DNA from: Haloechinothrix alba
Lineage (GTDB): Bacteria > Actinomycetota > Actinomycetes > Mycobacteriales > Pseudonocardiaceae
Length of the DNA stretch: 33,021 nucleotides
Assembly (NCBI RefSeq): GCF_900188115.1
Contig: NZ_FZNW01000028.1
Span: 1 to 33,021, forward strand
Reading direction: 5' to 3'
Positions 16,819 through 25,793 of the stretch are shown here, piece after piece. Each line of letters begins with the position of its first letter. Within the stretch, counting starts at the first letter, position 1. The notes beneath the pieces were generated by a model. The model saw nothing but the letters and a program-made list of their open reading frames with translations, was not told the origin of the DNA and made no database searches. Position numbers and translations under genes: made by a program.

Positions 16819-18036
16819 TCACATCGACTGGCCATCGAAAGTCGCGAAGATGGTCGCGAACGCGCGTGCGGCTGTGCACAGTTCGTCCACTCCCACAGAC
16901 TCGTCGGCGGTATGTGCGTGACGCATTGAACCGGGACCATATACGACCGTCGGGATACGCAGGTCATTGCGCATGAATCGCGCGTCTGTGCTCAGCATGG
17001 ATCCCCGCACTTCGGTTGCCGCAGCGCGGCCGCATGCGTCGAGCAGGTACGAAACGAACGGGTGATCGGTGGCGATCTCCGAACCTGACACGAACACGGT
17101 TGGCGTCATTCGATAGTCGATGTCGCCGAGTGAGTCGATCACATCACGCACGGAGTCGAGCACCTGGGACGAAGTCTGTCCCGGCAACGTTCGCCGGTCG
17201 ATGCTTAAGTCACACTGGCTGGCGACGATATTGGGCGCGGTACCACCTCGGATCACGCCGACATTGCACGTCGGTCGCCCGAGCATGGGATGCTCGGGAT
17301 CACCGAAATCGGCGCAGTGCAATGCACGCGTGATAGCCGCGGCATCATAGACGGCCGAACGAACAGCTGCCGGGTCACTGCCGTGCCCGGCACGCCCGAA
17401 CACCTCGATCTCAGCCAGCAGCGCCCCCCGTTCGGCGACCCCGATGGATAACTCGTTGGGCTCCGGGACGACACAGGCATCCGCCTGGATACGACCGGCC
17501 CTGAGCAGGGCAGCAGTGCCGTGCTGCCCGCCGGTTTCCTCGTCAGCTACGAGATGGAAGACGATATCCGCAGCTGGGCGGACGCCGGCATCACGGCACG
17601 CTCGTAGGCCCTCGATGGCGGCCGCGATCCCGCCCTTCATGTCACAAGCACCGCGGCCAATGACCCGACCGTCCTTGACCACCCCGGCGAACGGTGGCAC
17701 CGACCACTCCTGCGGCCTTGCGGGAACCACGTCGATATGACCGTTGATCAACAACACGGGCCGACTTCCGTCACGATCACCGGCGGAGGCGAGCACGGAA
17801 GCCCGGCGCGGCTCTGACTCGAAGTGCTCGGTCTGGCAGCCAAGCTCCGCCATCACCTCGGTGAGCAGTCCGACTACCGGGCTCTCGTCCCCCGGCGGGT
17901 TGGTCGTGTCCCGCTGGATCATCGCGCGAGTCAGTTCGACGAGCCTAGCCTCGGACACGGTGGCCCTGGCGGCCACCTCCGCGCCGGCGCTTCCGCTGCC
18001 ACTATCCGAGCGCGGCCACCGAGACGAGCTGCTCAC
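16819..18036 (-). CDS. M20-family metallopeptidase/deacylase (ArgE/DapE type)
   Basis: The 405-residue protein has all the di-zinc ligands of the M20 family: His100 in GHIDVVP, Asp132 in GRGACDMKGG, the Glu166-Glu167 pair in ADEETGG, Glu192 in PEPNEL, and His about 375 in HAHTADE. The lid/dimerisation domain lies between about 205 and 315. These enzymes cleave N-acyl or N-carbamoyl amide bonds or short peptides in the cytoplasm. The GTG at 18036 overlaps the DUF1028 stop as GTGA, so the two are co-translated. The first 25 residues are Ser-rich and outside the domain. The substrate is unknown; the context suggests an amide-containing intermediate from heterocycle breakdown. Confidence 0.92.
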   Translation of the reverse strand: MSSSSRWPRSDSGSGSAGAEVAARATVSEARLVELTRAMIQRDTTNPPGDESPVVGLLTEVMAELGCQTEHFESEPRRASVLASAGDRDGSRPVLLINGHIDVVPARPQEWSVPPFAGVVKDGRVIGRGACDMKGGIAAAIEGLRACRDAGVRPAADIVFHLVADEETGGQHGTAALLRAGRIQADACVVPEPNELSIGVAERGALLAEIEVFGRAGHGSDPAAVRSAVYDAAAITRALHCADFGDPEHPMLGRPTCNVGVIRGGTAPNIVASQCDLSIDRRTLPGQTSSQVLDSVRDVIDSLGDIDYRMTPTVFVSGSEIATDHPFVSYLLDACGRAAATEVRGSMLSTDARFMRNDLRIPTVVYGPGSMRHAHTADESVGVDELCTAARAFATIFATFDGQSM

Positions 18037-18944
18037 GACAGAAATTCCGAGGCGCCGTCGAGGAATCCCACGGTGGAGATGGCAGTGAGGAAGTCGCGCA
18101 ACCGCTCGCGCCGCGCGAAGATTTCGACGAACAACGCCTTCGCCTCCTCCGTGCGGCCTGCCCTGGCCAGCAGCACAGCCTGCCAGAACGCAGCTTCCAG
18201 GTTGTCGCCGAGTACCTCGCGCGCCCGGCTCAGCGAATCCAGTGCCGACTCCAGCTCATCCCTGCTCACTCCGGTGTAGGTACCCATCATCAGCCGGGGG
18301 GCGAACATCACGGTACCGAGCTGGTCGAACGCCCTGTGCAGCGGAAGGAGCCTGGCCAGTTCGGTGATCGGGTCGTGATGATCATCCACCCTGACGTCCA
18401 GCAGCACCTCCTGCCAGGGACGCTCCGATACCGTTCCCGACACCACCTTCATTACCGCCGATTGCGATCCCCTTACATCGCCGCCCTGACGTTCCGCAGC
18501 AGTCATCCCCGCCAGCATGCGATCAGCCAGCGTGCCCTCGGCTCTTTGATACGCATCCAGCATCGCCTCGTACACAGCGTCCGAGGCGAGCATGTTGCCT
18601 TGCACGGCAACGCCGTCGTCACGCAGGCCGCCCGACGCGGGCACGCAAAGCGCACCGGTGTGCGAAGCCGTACGCCCGGCGGCGTCCACTACCGCCAGCT
18701 GCCGGTACTCGCGCAGGTCGTCTTCTTCGAGAAGCTCGTCGAGTGCCTCACCAGGCGTAACGCCAGCACGCAACTTCGCCAACCCATCCGGTCCGAAATC
18801 GACATTGACAAACGCTTGGGTCGCGATCGCTCCCACACCCGACTCGCTCCAGGTTGCCAGCCTACCCACTCCGAAGAAGTGCGATTGCGCCGCAATGCCG
18901 AGGTCCCCCGTGTCAGGGTCGACAGCCACGATCGAGTACGTCAC
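18033..18944 (-). CDS. DUF1028 protein with C-terminal TPR-like region
   Basis: The 303-residue product begins TYSIVAVDPDTGDLGIAAQS, the standard opening of DUF1028, a family with an Ntn-hydrolase-like fold and no settled biochemical role that is often found beside M20 peptidases and amidohydrolases. The conserved GVGAIATQAFVNVDFGPDGL and QGNML segments are intact through about residue 215. The last 85 residues form helices with LEAAFWQAVLLARAGRTEEA, a TPR-like pattern. The GTG start at 18944 overlaps the hydrolase stop as GTGA, and its own end overlaps the peptidase start. It may act with the peptidase on the same amide substrate (inference from coupling). Confidence 0.88.
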   Translation of the reverse strand: MTYSIVAVDPDTGDLGIAAQSHFFGVGRLATWSESGVGAIATQAFVNVDFGPDGLAKLRAGVTPGEALDELLEEDDLREYRQLAVVDAAGRTASHTGALCVPASGGLRDDGVAVQGNMLASDAVYEAMLDAYQRAEGTLADRMLAGMTAAERQGGDVRGSQSAVMKVVSGTVSERPWQEVLLDVRVDDHHDPITELARLLPLHRAFDQLGTVMFAPRLMMGTYTGVSRDELESALDSLSRAREVLGDNLEAAFWQAVLLARAGRTEEAKALFVEIFARRERLRDFLTAISTVGFLDGASEFLS

Positions 18945-19753
18945 AATACACCAACCGTGTCGTCACGCACGCGATCCAGATGCTCAGCTACAAGCTCCGC
19001 GATCAGCTCTGGGGCCTCCAGCATCGGAAGATGACCGAGGCCGGGGAGTACACGAGAGACACCCCCTGTCGCTGTGGCGAGTTCCCGGGACATTTCAACG
19101 GGACACGTCGGGTCCTGATCTCCTGCCGCCGCGAACGTCGAGCACCTCACAGCGGACGTCAGGTGCCTGATGTCTGCGGAGAACGCGCCACGCAGGATCT
19201 CGGCGATCACCGATTCCGGCCGCTCACCGACCGCGTCCAGCGCCTCGCGCACGACCGGCGTCCCACGGTAGTCGTGACCGACCACTTGTGGGATCAACTC
19301 GGCGAAGTAGCTCGTGCACCCCACCGAATTCAGCTGGGCGACCATCTGCTCTATGACGTTCTCCCCCACACCGGTTCCCAGCGTGCTTCCGAACGCCGTC
19401 ACGCTGGCGACCCGATCCCGGTGCGTGGCCGCTAGCGCCAGTGAAATGGTCCCGCCCAACGATCCCCCGACCAGATGCGCCTTACGCACCGCGAACTCGT
19501 CCAACACGGCAAGAACGTCAGCCATGTAATCGTGGATCAGGAACGGTCCACGTTGATCCGAGAGCCCGTGCCCGCGCAGGTCCAACGCCAGCACCGGTCG
19601 ATCCAACCTAGCCGCGGCAGCCCGCCAGACGCGCGACGACGTGTTGATCGGGTGCACAAGTACCACGAGATCGTCCTCGGCGAAATCCGCCGAACCGGCG
19701 ACAGCGAGCCGTCCAGCCGGACCCGCCACGGTATGTTGTGAAGTCAGTTCCAT
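18941..19753 (-). CDS. Alpha/beta-fold hydrolase
   Basis: The ATG at 19753 has GGAAGG 6 nt upstream and gives 270 residues; a TTG two codons earlier is an unlikely alternative. The catalytic set is visible: nucleophile Ser98 in GGSLGG, acid Asp214 (or Asp212) in AAGDQDPTCP and His241 in GLGHLPMLE. Strand and oxyanion-hole features include VVLVHPINTSS and LDLRGHGLSD. It resembles 3-oxoadipate enol-lactonase-type or related C-C/ester hydrolases in length and motif spacing, but the substrate cannot be assigned. It starts 22 nt after the SnoaL-like gene and overlaps the DUF1028 gene by 4 nt. Confidence 0.9.
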   Translation of the reverse strand: MELTSQHTVAGPAGRLAVAGSADFAEDDLVVLVHPINTSSRVWRAAAARLDRPVLALDLRGHGLSDQRGPFLIHDYMADVLAVLDEFAVRKAHLVGGSLGGTISLALAATHRDRVASVTAFGSTLGTGVGENVIEQMVAQLNSVGCTSYFAELIPQVVGHDYRGTPVVREALDAVGERPESVIAEILRGAFSADIRHLTSAVRCSTFAAAGDQDPTCPVEMSRELATATGGVSRVLPGLGHLPMLEAPELIAELVAEHLDRVRDDTVGVL

Positions 19754-19775
19754 TGTCAACCTTCCGCCGGTATGA

Positions 19776-20240
19776 TCACTCGTTACCGTACTTCAGACCG
19801 CCCGATGCGGCCGCCTCACTCACATGCATATGCCAGATGGTCCACCGGGCATTTCCAGCCCCGTCATCGCGGCGGTACACCTCGGTCTCCCGGATCCTCA
19901 TCTCTCCGGAGCTCTCCAATGTCCCCGACGACGTCGGCATGACCAGCTCGGCCACAGCCTCTGTGGTAAGCCATGCCACGTCCCCGTATACATGCACTTG
20001 AGGCGGTTCCGCATCGGTGAGCCTTGTGATGTTCACCCCGAGTTCTGCCAGATTGCGCCACAACTTCGCCTTGTCCGCTACGCCGTTGTACGTAAAGCCG
20101 TTCAGATTGAACTGGAGGTAATTGCTTTCCCCTTGCGGGAAGTGCGGGAGCATGTCCTCCACCACCAGTCCAACGTTGGACTTGAACCAGGCATCGTGCA
20201 CCGCCAGTATCGCGGTGGTGTCCTTGTCGATGTCGGTCAT
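19776..20240 (-). CDS. SnoaL/NTF2-like fold protein
   Basis: This small cytoplasmic protein of 154 residues has a cone-shaped SnoaL/NTF2-like pattern: an N-terminal helix (AILAVHDAWFKSN), a middle with VHVYGDVAWLTTEAVAEL, and a strand pair ending RRDDGAGNARWTIWHMHVSE. This fold hosts isomerases, dehydratases and cyclases, as well as ketosteroid-isomerase relatives. No catalytic pair is certain from sequence. The gene starts with ATG at 20240 and lies between the LLM oxidoreductase (94 nt upstream) and the alpha/beta hydrolase (22 nt downstream), so it should belong to the same pathway. Confidence 0.82.
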   Translation of the reverse strand: MTDIDKDTTAILAVHDAWFKSNVGLVVEDMLPHFPQGESNYLQFNLNGFTYNGVADKAKLWRNLAELGVNITRLTDAEPPQVHVYGDVAWLTTEAVAELVMPTSSGTLESSGEMRIRETEVYRRDDGAGNARWTIWHMHVSEAAASGGLKYGNE

Positions 20241-20334
20241 GTTGTATCAACACCCTCTCTAATCGATGGAGCGACTCGTCAGCGGTCGCGTGATCACAGT
20301 TCGGTACGGTGATCAATGATTGTCTACTCCGTAC

Positions 20335-21339
20335 TCAGCAGCTGAATTCCGGCAACAGTTCTTCTACAGCCGTCAACGTCTCCTCGGCGCGTTCCGTGGG
20401 CATGGGAGCCAACACAACAGAGTCCGCGCCTGCGTCGAGAAACTCCTTGATTCGTGTCCGGCAGGTGTCCACCGAGCCTGCGATCGCGAGGGCATCCAGC
20501 CATGAGTCCGGCATCTCTTCGAACACCAGCTCCATACCCCCGCGGCTGAGCATGTCCGCCAGCTGCTCATTGATCCCGATCGTGCCGAACAACGGACCGG
20601 GCCCGGTGGCAGCCAGATAGAAGGCCAGAATTTGCTTCACCTCCTGCCGAACGGCCTCTACTTGGGACTCATCAGACGTAACGCTGACTACCGACAACAC
20701 CCGTACGCTCGGTGCTTGCCTGCCGGCAACGTCCGCTGCCGCGCTCGTTTTCTCGCAAGCCGCGCGAACGTACTCCACCGGCGCCAGAGCGCTCACCAGC
20801 AGGCCATCGGCGATCTCGCCGGTCAACGCAAGACCTTTGTCGCCAAGTACACCGGTGAAAAGCGGTACGTTCTGATCAACGGGATGAGTCAACGTGACGT
20901 CGCGGAACGAGAAGACCTGCCCCTCGTCGGACACGGTTTCGCCATTGAGTAGCGCGCCAATGCCGGTCATACACTCGCGCAGCGCGCTCATCGGCGAGCG
21001 CACTTCGAGCCCCATCTGCTTCGTCCAGGCAGGAACTCCGTGCCCGATTCCGGGCAGCACACGTGCCGGATACGCACGCGCTAGGGTCGCGATCTCCATG
21101 GCCGACACCGCGGGGTGGCGCGCAACGGACGCAAGTACGCCGATACCCACAGGGATCGCGTCGGTCGCGGCCAGTGCCAGTCCCGCGGTGGCGATACCAC
21201 CCTGAAAAAAGTAGTCCTCGGCCACCCACAGCTCCCCGAACCCCTTGTCCTCCACCCGCTTGGCAAGCGAAGGCACCTCCTCAGGCGCGGTCGTGCTCGC
21301 GACAAGGACGCCAACGCGTCCAGCTGGCTGATCTTGCAT
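20335..21339 (-). CDS. LLM-class (luciferase-like, F420/FMN) oxidoreductase
   Basis: The ATG at 21339 has GGAGG 7 nt upstream, giving 334 residues. The TIM-barrel pattern of the bacterial luciferase-like family is clear: KGFGELWVAEDYFFQGGI, ATDAIPVGIGVLASVARHP, YPARVLPGIGHGVPAWTKQMG and DQNVPLFTGVLGDKGLALTGEIADG. The C-terminus ends GADSVVLAPMPTERAEETL, common in the actinobacterial F420-dependent branch (cofactor inferred, not proven). These enzymes oxidise or oxygenate small molecules. It leads a run with the SnoaL-like, hydrolase, DUF1028 and M20 genes, all in one direction. Confidence 0.9.
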   Translation of the reverse strand: MQDQPAGRVGVLVASTTAPEEVPSLAKRVEDKGFGELWVAEDYFFQGGIATAGLALAATDAIPVGIGVLASVARHPAVSAMEIATLARAYPARVLPGIGHGVPAWTKQMGLEVRSPMSALRECMTGIGALLNGETVSDEGQVFSFRDVTLTHPVDQNVPLFTGVLGDKGLALTGEIADGLLVSALAPVEYVRAACEKTSAAADVAGRQAPSVRVLSVVSVTSDESQVEAVRQEVKQILAFYLAATGPGPLFGTIGINEQLADMLSRGGMELVFEEMPDSWLDALAIAGSVDTCRTRIKEFLDAGADSVVLAPMPTERAEETLTAVEELLPEFSC

Positions 21340-21835
21340 CACAACTCCTCCCTGTTCATGATCTGAATAATACGCCGCTCGGACATATTGTGGCGCTCTC
21401 GCCTAATCAGTCATCGAAATACCGACAAACTATTAGATCAAGTGCGATTATCCGACTGCTCATCGACCCAAAACAACGGCGCCGCGAATCAATTTCTGCT
21501 ACATGCTTGGGCAGGATGCTGAAAAGTTGTGCGACCAGCCCGGGCAAGCGCCGCCCTTAGTCGACACAGACAACAGCCGGCACAAAACTCGACGCAGCGA
21601 TCCAGTACCGCGTCCGCCCGCACTACCGAGAGCACCGAGTCATTGTCTGTTATGTACGTACTCCCACGAGACCCAACATCCATTTCTGGCGTCGTGCATC
21701 GGGTCGGGTTCGCAATCCGGATCCAGCACCACGCCGGGCCAATCCACAATCGCCTCGCTAACTAGATACTCGGAGCTACTGAACTTCGACCACAATCTCC
21801 TTGCAAGGAGCACCGACCACAGCGGGCATCGCTCG
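21340..21835. other. Long spacer upstream of LLM gene group, no gene recognised
   Basis: About 500 nt between the molybdenum hydroxylase large subunit and the LLM gene. The part near 21360-21450 is AT-rich and probably holds the promoter for the LLM-to-M20 run. Short open frames occur on both strands, for example one on the minus strand that reads SSEYLVSEAIVDWPGVVLD before a stop, but none has a convincing start or family match. Confidence 0.4.
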
Positions 21836-24253
21836 TCAAGCCGAGTGCGTCGCTGTATCTTGAGACTTAGACGGACTCACCGTCGATTCTTCGAGAGAAC
21901 GCAGTAGTCGTAAGGGCGTTACGGGAATCGTGGTCAACTCTTCAACGTCGCTGGGAAGCGCGTCCTGGATCGCGTTGACGATGGCTGCTGGAGTGGCGAT
22001 CACACCGCTCTCACCGACTCCTTTTGCGCCGTTGAGTGAGAACGGCGTAGGTGTCTCCAAGTGAAGCAGCGTGAACTCCGGCATATCCTTCACCGTGGGC
22101 AGCAGATAGTCGGTCATCGATCGCACCATTGGTTGAGCGTGCTCGTCGTAGCCGAGCTCCTCATACAGCGCAGCGCCCAAACCTTGCAGCGCCCCACCTA
22201 CAACCTGACCAGCAACGATGGCCGGATTGAGTTGAGGGCCACAGTCATGTCCGATCCAGAGGTTGTCAACCCGCACGGTGCCATCATCGGCGTCGACCTC
22301 GACCAGTGCGACAACCACACCGTAGGAAAATGCCAGGCTGGGTGGGTCGAATACTCCGACTGCCTCCAACCCCGGTTCGAGCCCATCGGGCAGGCCCGCG
22401 CCACGATAGGCGGCGGCGCTGAGCGCCTCCAACGGTAGCGGCTCCATGCCGCTACCGCGCACCAGATAGCCGCCAGCTACCAGTTCGACATCCTCGGGGT
22501 CGGCTTCGAGTTGGTGCGCAGCGATCTGACGTAGTTTGACCTTGACTTTGTCGGCCGCCGCGTGCAACGACGACCCGGCAACTCCGGCCGCTCGGCTGCC
22601 ACCACTGGCGTATCCGGTGTATGGGCTGCTCAAGGTATCGCCATAGCACACCGTGACGTGGTCCATTGGTACCGCGAACGCGTCGGCCGCCGTGCTGGCA
22701 AGCACAGTCTCGACACCCTGGCCCATAGGGGTCTGGCTGGTGAACACTCTGATGCGCCCGTCCGGCTCGACCCGCACTGTCGTGGAGTCCCATCCACCTT
22801 GAGTGACTCCGATCAATGGCAAAATGCCAGAGGGACCGAAGTTCGTGCACTCATTGTAGTAAGCCAATCCGAGCCCAACGAGGCGCCCGGCTGCGCGGGC
22901 ATGCTCGCAATACTCGCGCAGTTCTGCGTAGCCGGAACGCTGCAACGTCAAGTCGAGCAGTTCCGTGTAACGTCCACTGTCCAGCATCAGCCCGGTCGAC
23001 GTGGGATGGGGGAACGAATCCGAGGGGACGAGATTGCGGCGGCGCAGTTCGGCAGCGTCGATACCGAGCTCCCGTGCGGCGCGATCCAGCAGCCGCTCCA
23101 TCGGGAAATTGGCCTCTGGTTGGCCGTAGCCACGGTAGGCGCCGAGCGGAGACTTGTTGGTGACGACCGCCGTAGCGGTGATGTCGACCGCCGGAACACG
23201 ATAGGGACCACACAGCAACGCGCCGGTTACCCACCCGGTTCCCGCACCGGCAGCCGATGGTGACGCGCCAAGGTCCGTTAGCGTGTTGGCGCGGAGCCCG
23301 AGCATCACTCCTTCACTGTCGAAACCGATCTGTATCGCTACCTCTTGGGCCCGGGACGGCATCGATGCCACAAAGGACTCGTCGCGCTGCTCGATCCAGC
23401 GGACTGGCCGTCGCAGCCTACGTGCCAGGTAACTGACGAGGATCTCCTCCGGGTACACGACGGCCTTCATCCCGAACGCGCCACCGACATCACTCGCTAT
23501 GACCCGGACTTGATTCTCCGGCATTCGTAAGCTCGCGGCGATAGCCTCGCGGATCTGATGAATGGACTGGGTAGACGTGTACACCGTGAGGTTCGATGCG
23601 GTCGCGTCGCAGTCCGCGATCACCCCTCGTGTCTCCAACGGAAGTCCGATGATTCGTGAGCTGGTGAAAGTATCATGGAGTAGTAACGTGGAGCTGTCCA
23701 GCGCGTCGTCCACGTTCGGCGGAGGCGAATCGTCAGCCACGGGAACCGGCCACTGCGCGCGAACCTGAATATTGTCGCCCCAGTGTTCGTGCAGTAGAGG
23801 TGCATCAGGGTCCATGGCCTCCTGCGCGGAGTTCACCGGCGGCAGCGGGTCGTACTGGACAGTGATCAGGTCAAGCGCGTCCTCGGCGACATACTGGTCA
23901 GTGGCGACCACGGCCGCGACCGGGTCTCCGACATAACGTGCCTTGTCGGGAGTGAGGCACAGGCCGTGCCCGACCTTCTGCCCCGGCAAATCCCAAAGGT
24001 AACCGTGCGGGACGATCTCTTCGCTGAGTTCGGCGCCGGTCACTACCAGCCGCACGCCCTCAAGCTCCTCGGCCTTGGACGTATCGATCCGGACGATCTG
24101 TGCGTGCGGATGCGGGCTGCGCAGAATCGCGCAGGTCAGCTCGCGCGGAAGGTGTATGTCGGCGAGGTAGCGTCCACCACCGCGCACCCATCTGTCGGCG
24201 TTCAATGACACGGGCGAGTCAGCGTCCCCACCGTCGTTCACGTGCTCAGTCAT
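21836..24253 (-). CDS. Molybdopterin-binding large subunit, xanthine dehydrogenase/CoxL-like family
   Basis: The ATG at 24253 overlaps the small-subunit stop as ATGA and gives 805 residues, typical of stand-alone Mo subunits. Features in order are the N-terminal a/b hammerhead (GRYLADIHLPRELTCAILRS), Moco-binding SDVGGAFGMK, the active-site loop GAYRGYGQPEANFPMERLLD, TPMGQGVETVLAS and a C-terminal GAKGVGESG with the catalytic Glu at about residue 747. The AYRGYG loop differs from the AYRCSFR loop of true CO dehydrogenase, so CO is not the substrate. The enzyme hydroxylates a heterocycle or aldehyde at molybdenum and passes electrons to the 2Fe-2S subunit. The specific substrate is open. Confidence 0.93.
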   Translation of the reverse strand: MTEHVNDGGDADSPVSLNADRWVRGGGRYLADIHLPRELTCAILRSPHPHAQIVRIDTSKAEELEGVRLVVTGAELSEEIVPHGYLWDLPGQKVGHGLCLTPDKARYVGDPVAAVVATDQYVAEDALDLITVQYDPLPPVNSAQEAMDPDAPLLHEHWGDNIQVRAQWPVPVADDSPPPNVDDALDSSTLLLHDTFTSSRIIGLPLETRGVIADCDATASNLTVYTSTQSIHQIREAIAASLRMPENQVRVIASDVGGAFGMKAVVYPEEILVSYLARRLRRPVRWIEQRDESFVASMPSRAQEVAIQIGFDSEGVMLGLRANTLTDLGASPSAAGAGTGWVTGALLCGPYRVPAVDITATAVVTNKSPLGAYRGYGQPEANFPMERLLDRAARELGIDAAELRRRNLVPSDSFPHPTSTGLMLDSGRYTELLDLTLQRSGYAELREYCEHARAAGRLVGLGLAYYNECTNFGPSGILPLIGVTQGGWDSTTVRVEPDGRIRVFTSQTPMGQGVETVLASTAADAFAVPMDHVTVCYGDTLSSPYTGYASGGSRAAGVAGSSLHAAADKVKVKLRQIAAHQLEADPEDVELVAGGYLVRGSGMEPLPLEALSAAAYRGAGLPDGLEPGLEAVGVFDPPSLAFSYGVVVALVEVDADDGTVRVDNLWIGHDCGPQLNPAIVAGQVVGGALQGLGAALYEELGYDEHAQPMVRSMTDYLLPTVKDMPEFTLLHLETPTPFSLNGAKGVGESGVIATPAAIVNAIQDALPSDVEELTTIPVTPLRLLRSLEESTVSPSKSQDTATHSA

Positions 24254-24771
24254 GCCCGCTCGCCTCCATTCGAGTCGCTGTGAGTGCGTAGGACCTCTTC
24301 GACGGCTTCCACGATGGGCACATAACCCGTGCATCGGCACAGATTCGCGGAAAGCCGTTCAGTAAGCGCCTCGCGGGAGAATGACCGTCCTTCTTCCTGC
24401 GCCTCCTTCACGATCTCGGTGGCAAGCATCAAGAACCCTGGCGTGCAGAACCCACATTGCAGGGCAAATCGCCTTACGAAGGCCTCTTGCAGGAGGGTCA
24501 GACGCCCATCGTCATCCACAAGACTCTCGACAGTGTCCACCTGCCTGCCATCGGCTTGTGTCGCCAGTGTGAGGCACGACCGCGCCGACACCCCGTCGAG
24601 AAGTACCGTGCAGGCACCACACGCGCCTTCATGGCAGCCAATGTGCGTACCCGTCAATCCCAACTTGTCCCGCAGGAAGTCGGACAGGCTCATGCGTGGC
24701 TCGACATACTCCCCGTGCTTCTCGCCGTTGACGGCGATGACGATGGGATGCTTCTCAGGTTGACCGTTCAC
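24250..24771 (-). CDS. 2Fe-2S small subunit of molybdenum hydroxylase
   Basis: The 173-residue protein carries the plant-ferredoxin-type cluster ligands Cys46, Cys51, Cys54 and Cys66 in CHEGACGACTVLLDG...C, and the second cluster ligands Cys106, Cys109, Cys145 and Cys147 in CGFCTPG and CRCTGY. It relays electrons from the molybdenum site to the FAD subunit. The GTG start at 24771 overlaps the FAD-subunit stop as GTGA, and its stop overlaps the large-subunit start as ATGA. This tight coupling should keep the three subunits in equal amounts. Confidence 0.95.
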   Translation of the reverse strand: MNGQPEKHPIVIAVNGEKHGEYVEPRMSLSDFLRDKLGLTGTHIGCHEGACGACTVLLDGVSARSCLTLATQADGRQVDTVESLVDDDGRLTLLQEAFVRRFALQCGFCTPGFLMLATEIVKEAQEEGRSFSREALTERLSANLCRCTGYVPIVEAVEEVLRTHSDSNGGERA

Positions 24772-25610
24772 TGTGCGCCTCCTTGGCAGCTAGCGAGCAC
24801 AGCGGATCGCGTTGCCGCTGCGACGAGCCGTCGACGGTAACTCACCGGCCCGTAAGGGTCCGCGAAGTCCTCGACGAGCCGTATGCACGCGCTCTCGGCC
24901 CTTGTCATCGCCACGTCCATCGACTGCCGGCCAGGCGACACGTCATCGAGCGTCACTGATCTCGGTGTCTTGGCAGCCCCGGCGATGGTCAGGCGAAGCG
25001 TCGAGTGGGTGGGATCAAAGCCCGCGATCACGGTGATCTTCGCATGGCGTCGGTAGTGGTATTGCTCGAACGACCACGTCACGTCCGGCCGGGGAAGCGG
25101 GAACTCGACGTCTCCGATCACTTCCGTCTCCTCCAGACAGGTGCGGAAGGAATCGGTATAGAGATCTTCGGCCTCGACTGATCGCGATCCTCTGGTCGAG
25201 ATCAAGTGAACCCGGCCGTCTAAGGCGAGCAACACAGCAGGGATCTCGGCAGAAGGATCAGCGAACGCAACACTGCCTCCCACCGTGCCCCGGTTCCGCG
25301 TCGGCACATGCCCGATATGGCTCAAAGCCGCCCCTAGGACGCGCATGCGGCCAATACCGGGGGCGCGTTCAAGCTCTCGCTGGGTCACAGCGGAACCCAC
25401 GAACAGCGAGTCACCATCCTCAGTCATCTCGCGCAGGCGATCCACCCGGCCGATATCGACCACCAATTCCGGCCGCCGCTGACGTCGGTACAGCTGCGGC
25501 AGCAAGCTCTGGCCACCGGCCAAGATGGCAGTGTGCCCGTCATGCTCCAGTGCGGAACACACCTCATCAGGCCTCGTGGGTCTCAAGTATTCGAACCGTG
25601 CGGGTCGCAT
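24768..25610 (-). CDS. FAD-binding middle subunit of molybdenum hydroxylase
   Basis: The ATG at 25610 has GGAG 9 nt upstream and gives 280 residues starting MRPARFEYLRPTRPDEV, the usual opening for this family; a longer frame to 25679 lacks support. FAD-binding motifs are AGGQS (31-35) and TVGGSVAFADPSAE (109-122). The C-terminal CO-dehydrogenase-flavoprotein domain follows (about 175-275). It accepts electrons from the 2Fe-2S subunit and passes them to NAD or another acceptor. It is the first gene of the three-subunit operon, 183 nt after the upstream PucR-type gene ends. Confidence 0.94.
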   Translation of the reverse strand: MRPARFEYLRPTRPDEVCSALEHDGHTAILAGGQSLLPQLYRRQRRPELVVDIGRVDRLREMTEDGDSLFVGSAVTQRELERAPGIGRMRVLGAALSHIGHVPTRNRGTVGGSVAFADPSAEIPAVLLALDGRVHLISTRGSRSVEAEDLYTDSFRTCLEETEVIGDVEFPLPRPDVTWSFEQYHYRRHAKITVIAGFDPTHSTLRLTIAGAAKTPRSVTLDDVSPGRQSMDVAMTRAESACIRLVEDFADPYGPVSYRRRLVAAATRSAVLASCQGGAQ

Positions 25611-25793
25611 GTAAGGGAACTCCAGTCGTTCAGCCGTTGCCCGGCATACGGTTGCGGGGAAGAATGTGGTGCTAGCCACACTAGTTCAGAGTGAATGGCT
25701 GGTCATCAGTCCCGGAAACGAAGTCGGACAATAGAGTTCAGGCGCCATGCACAGATAGCCGAACGAAGCGCCGAGACAGCGTTCGTGACGCGC

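Noticed and set aside
21489-21749. Small Cys/Arg-rich minus-strand open frame
   Set aside because: No ribosome site or family pattern, and the composition looks random.
21836-25610. True carbon monoxide dehydrogenase (coxMSL)
   Set aside because: The large-subunit active-site loop reads AYRGYG, not AYRCSFR, so this is a different molybdenum hydroxylase.
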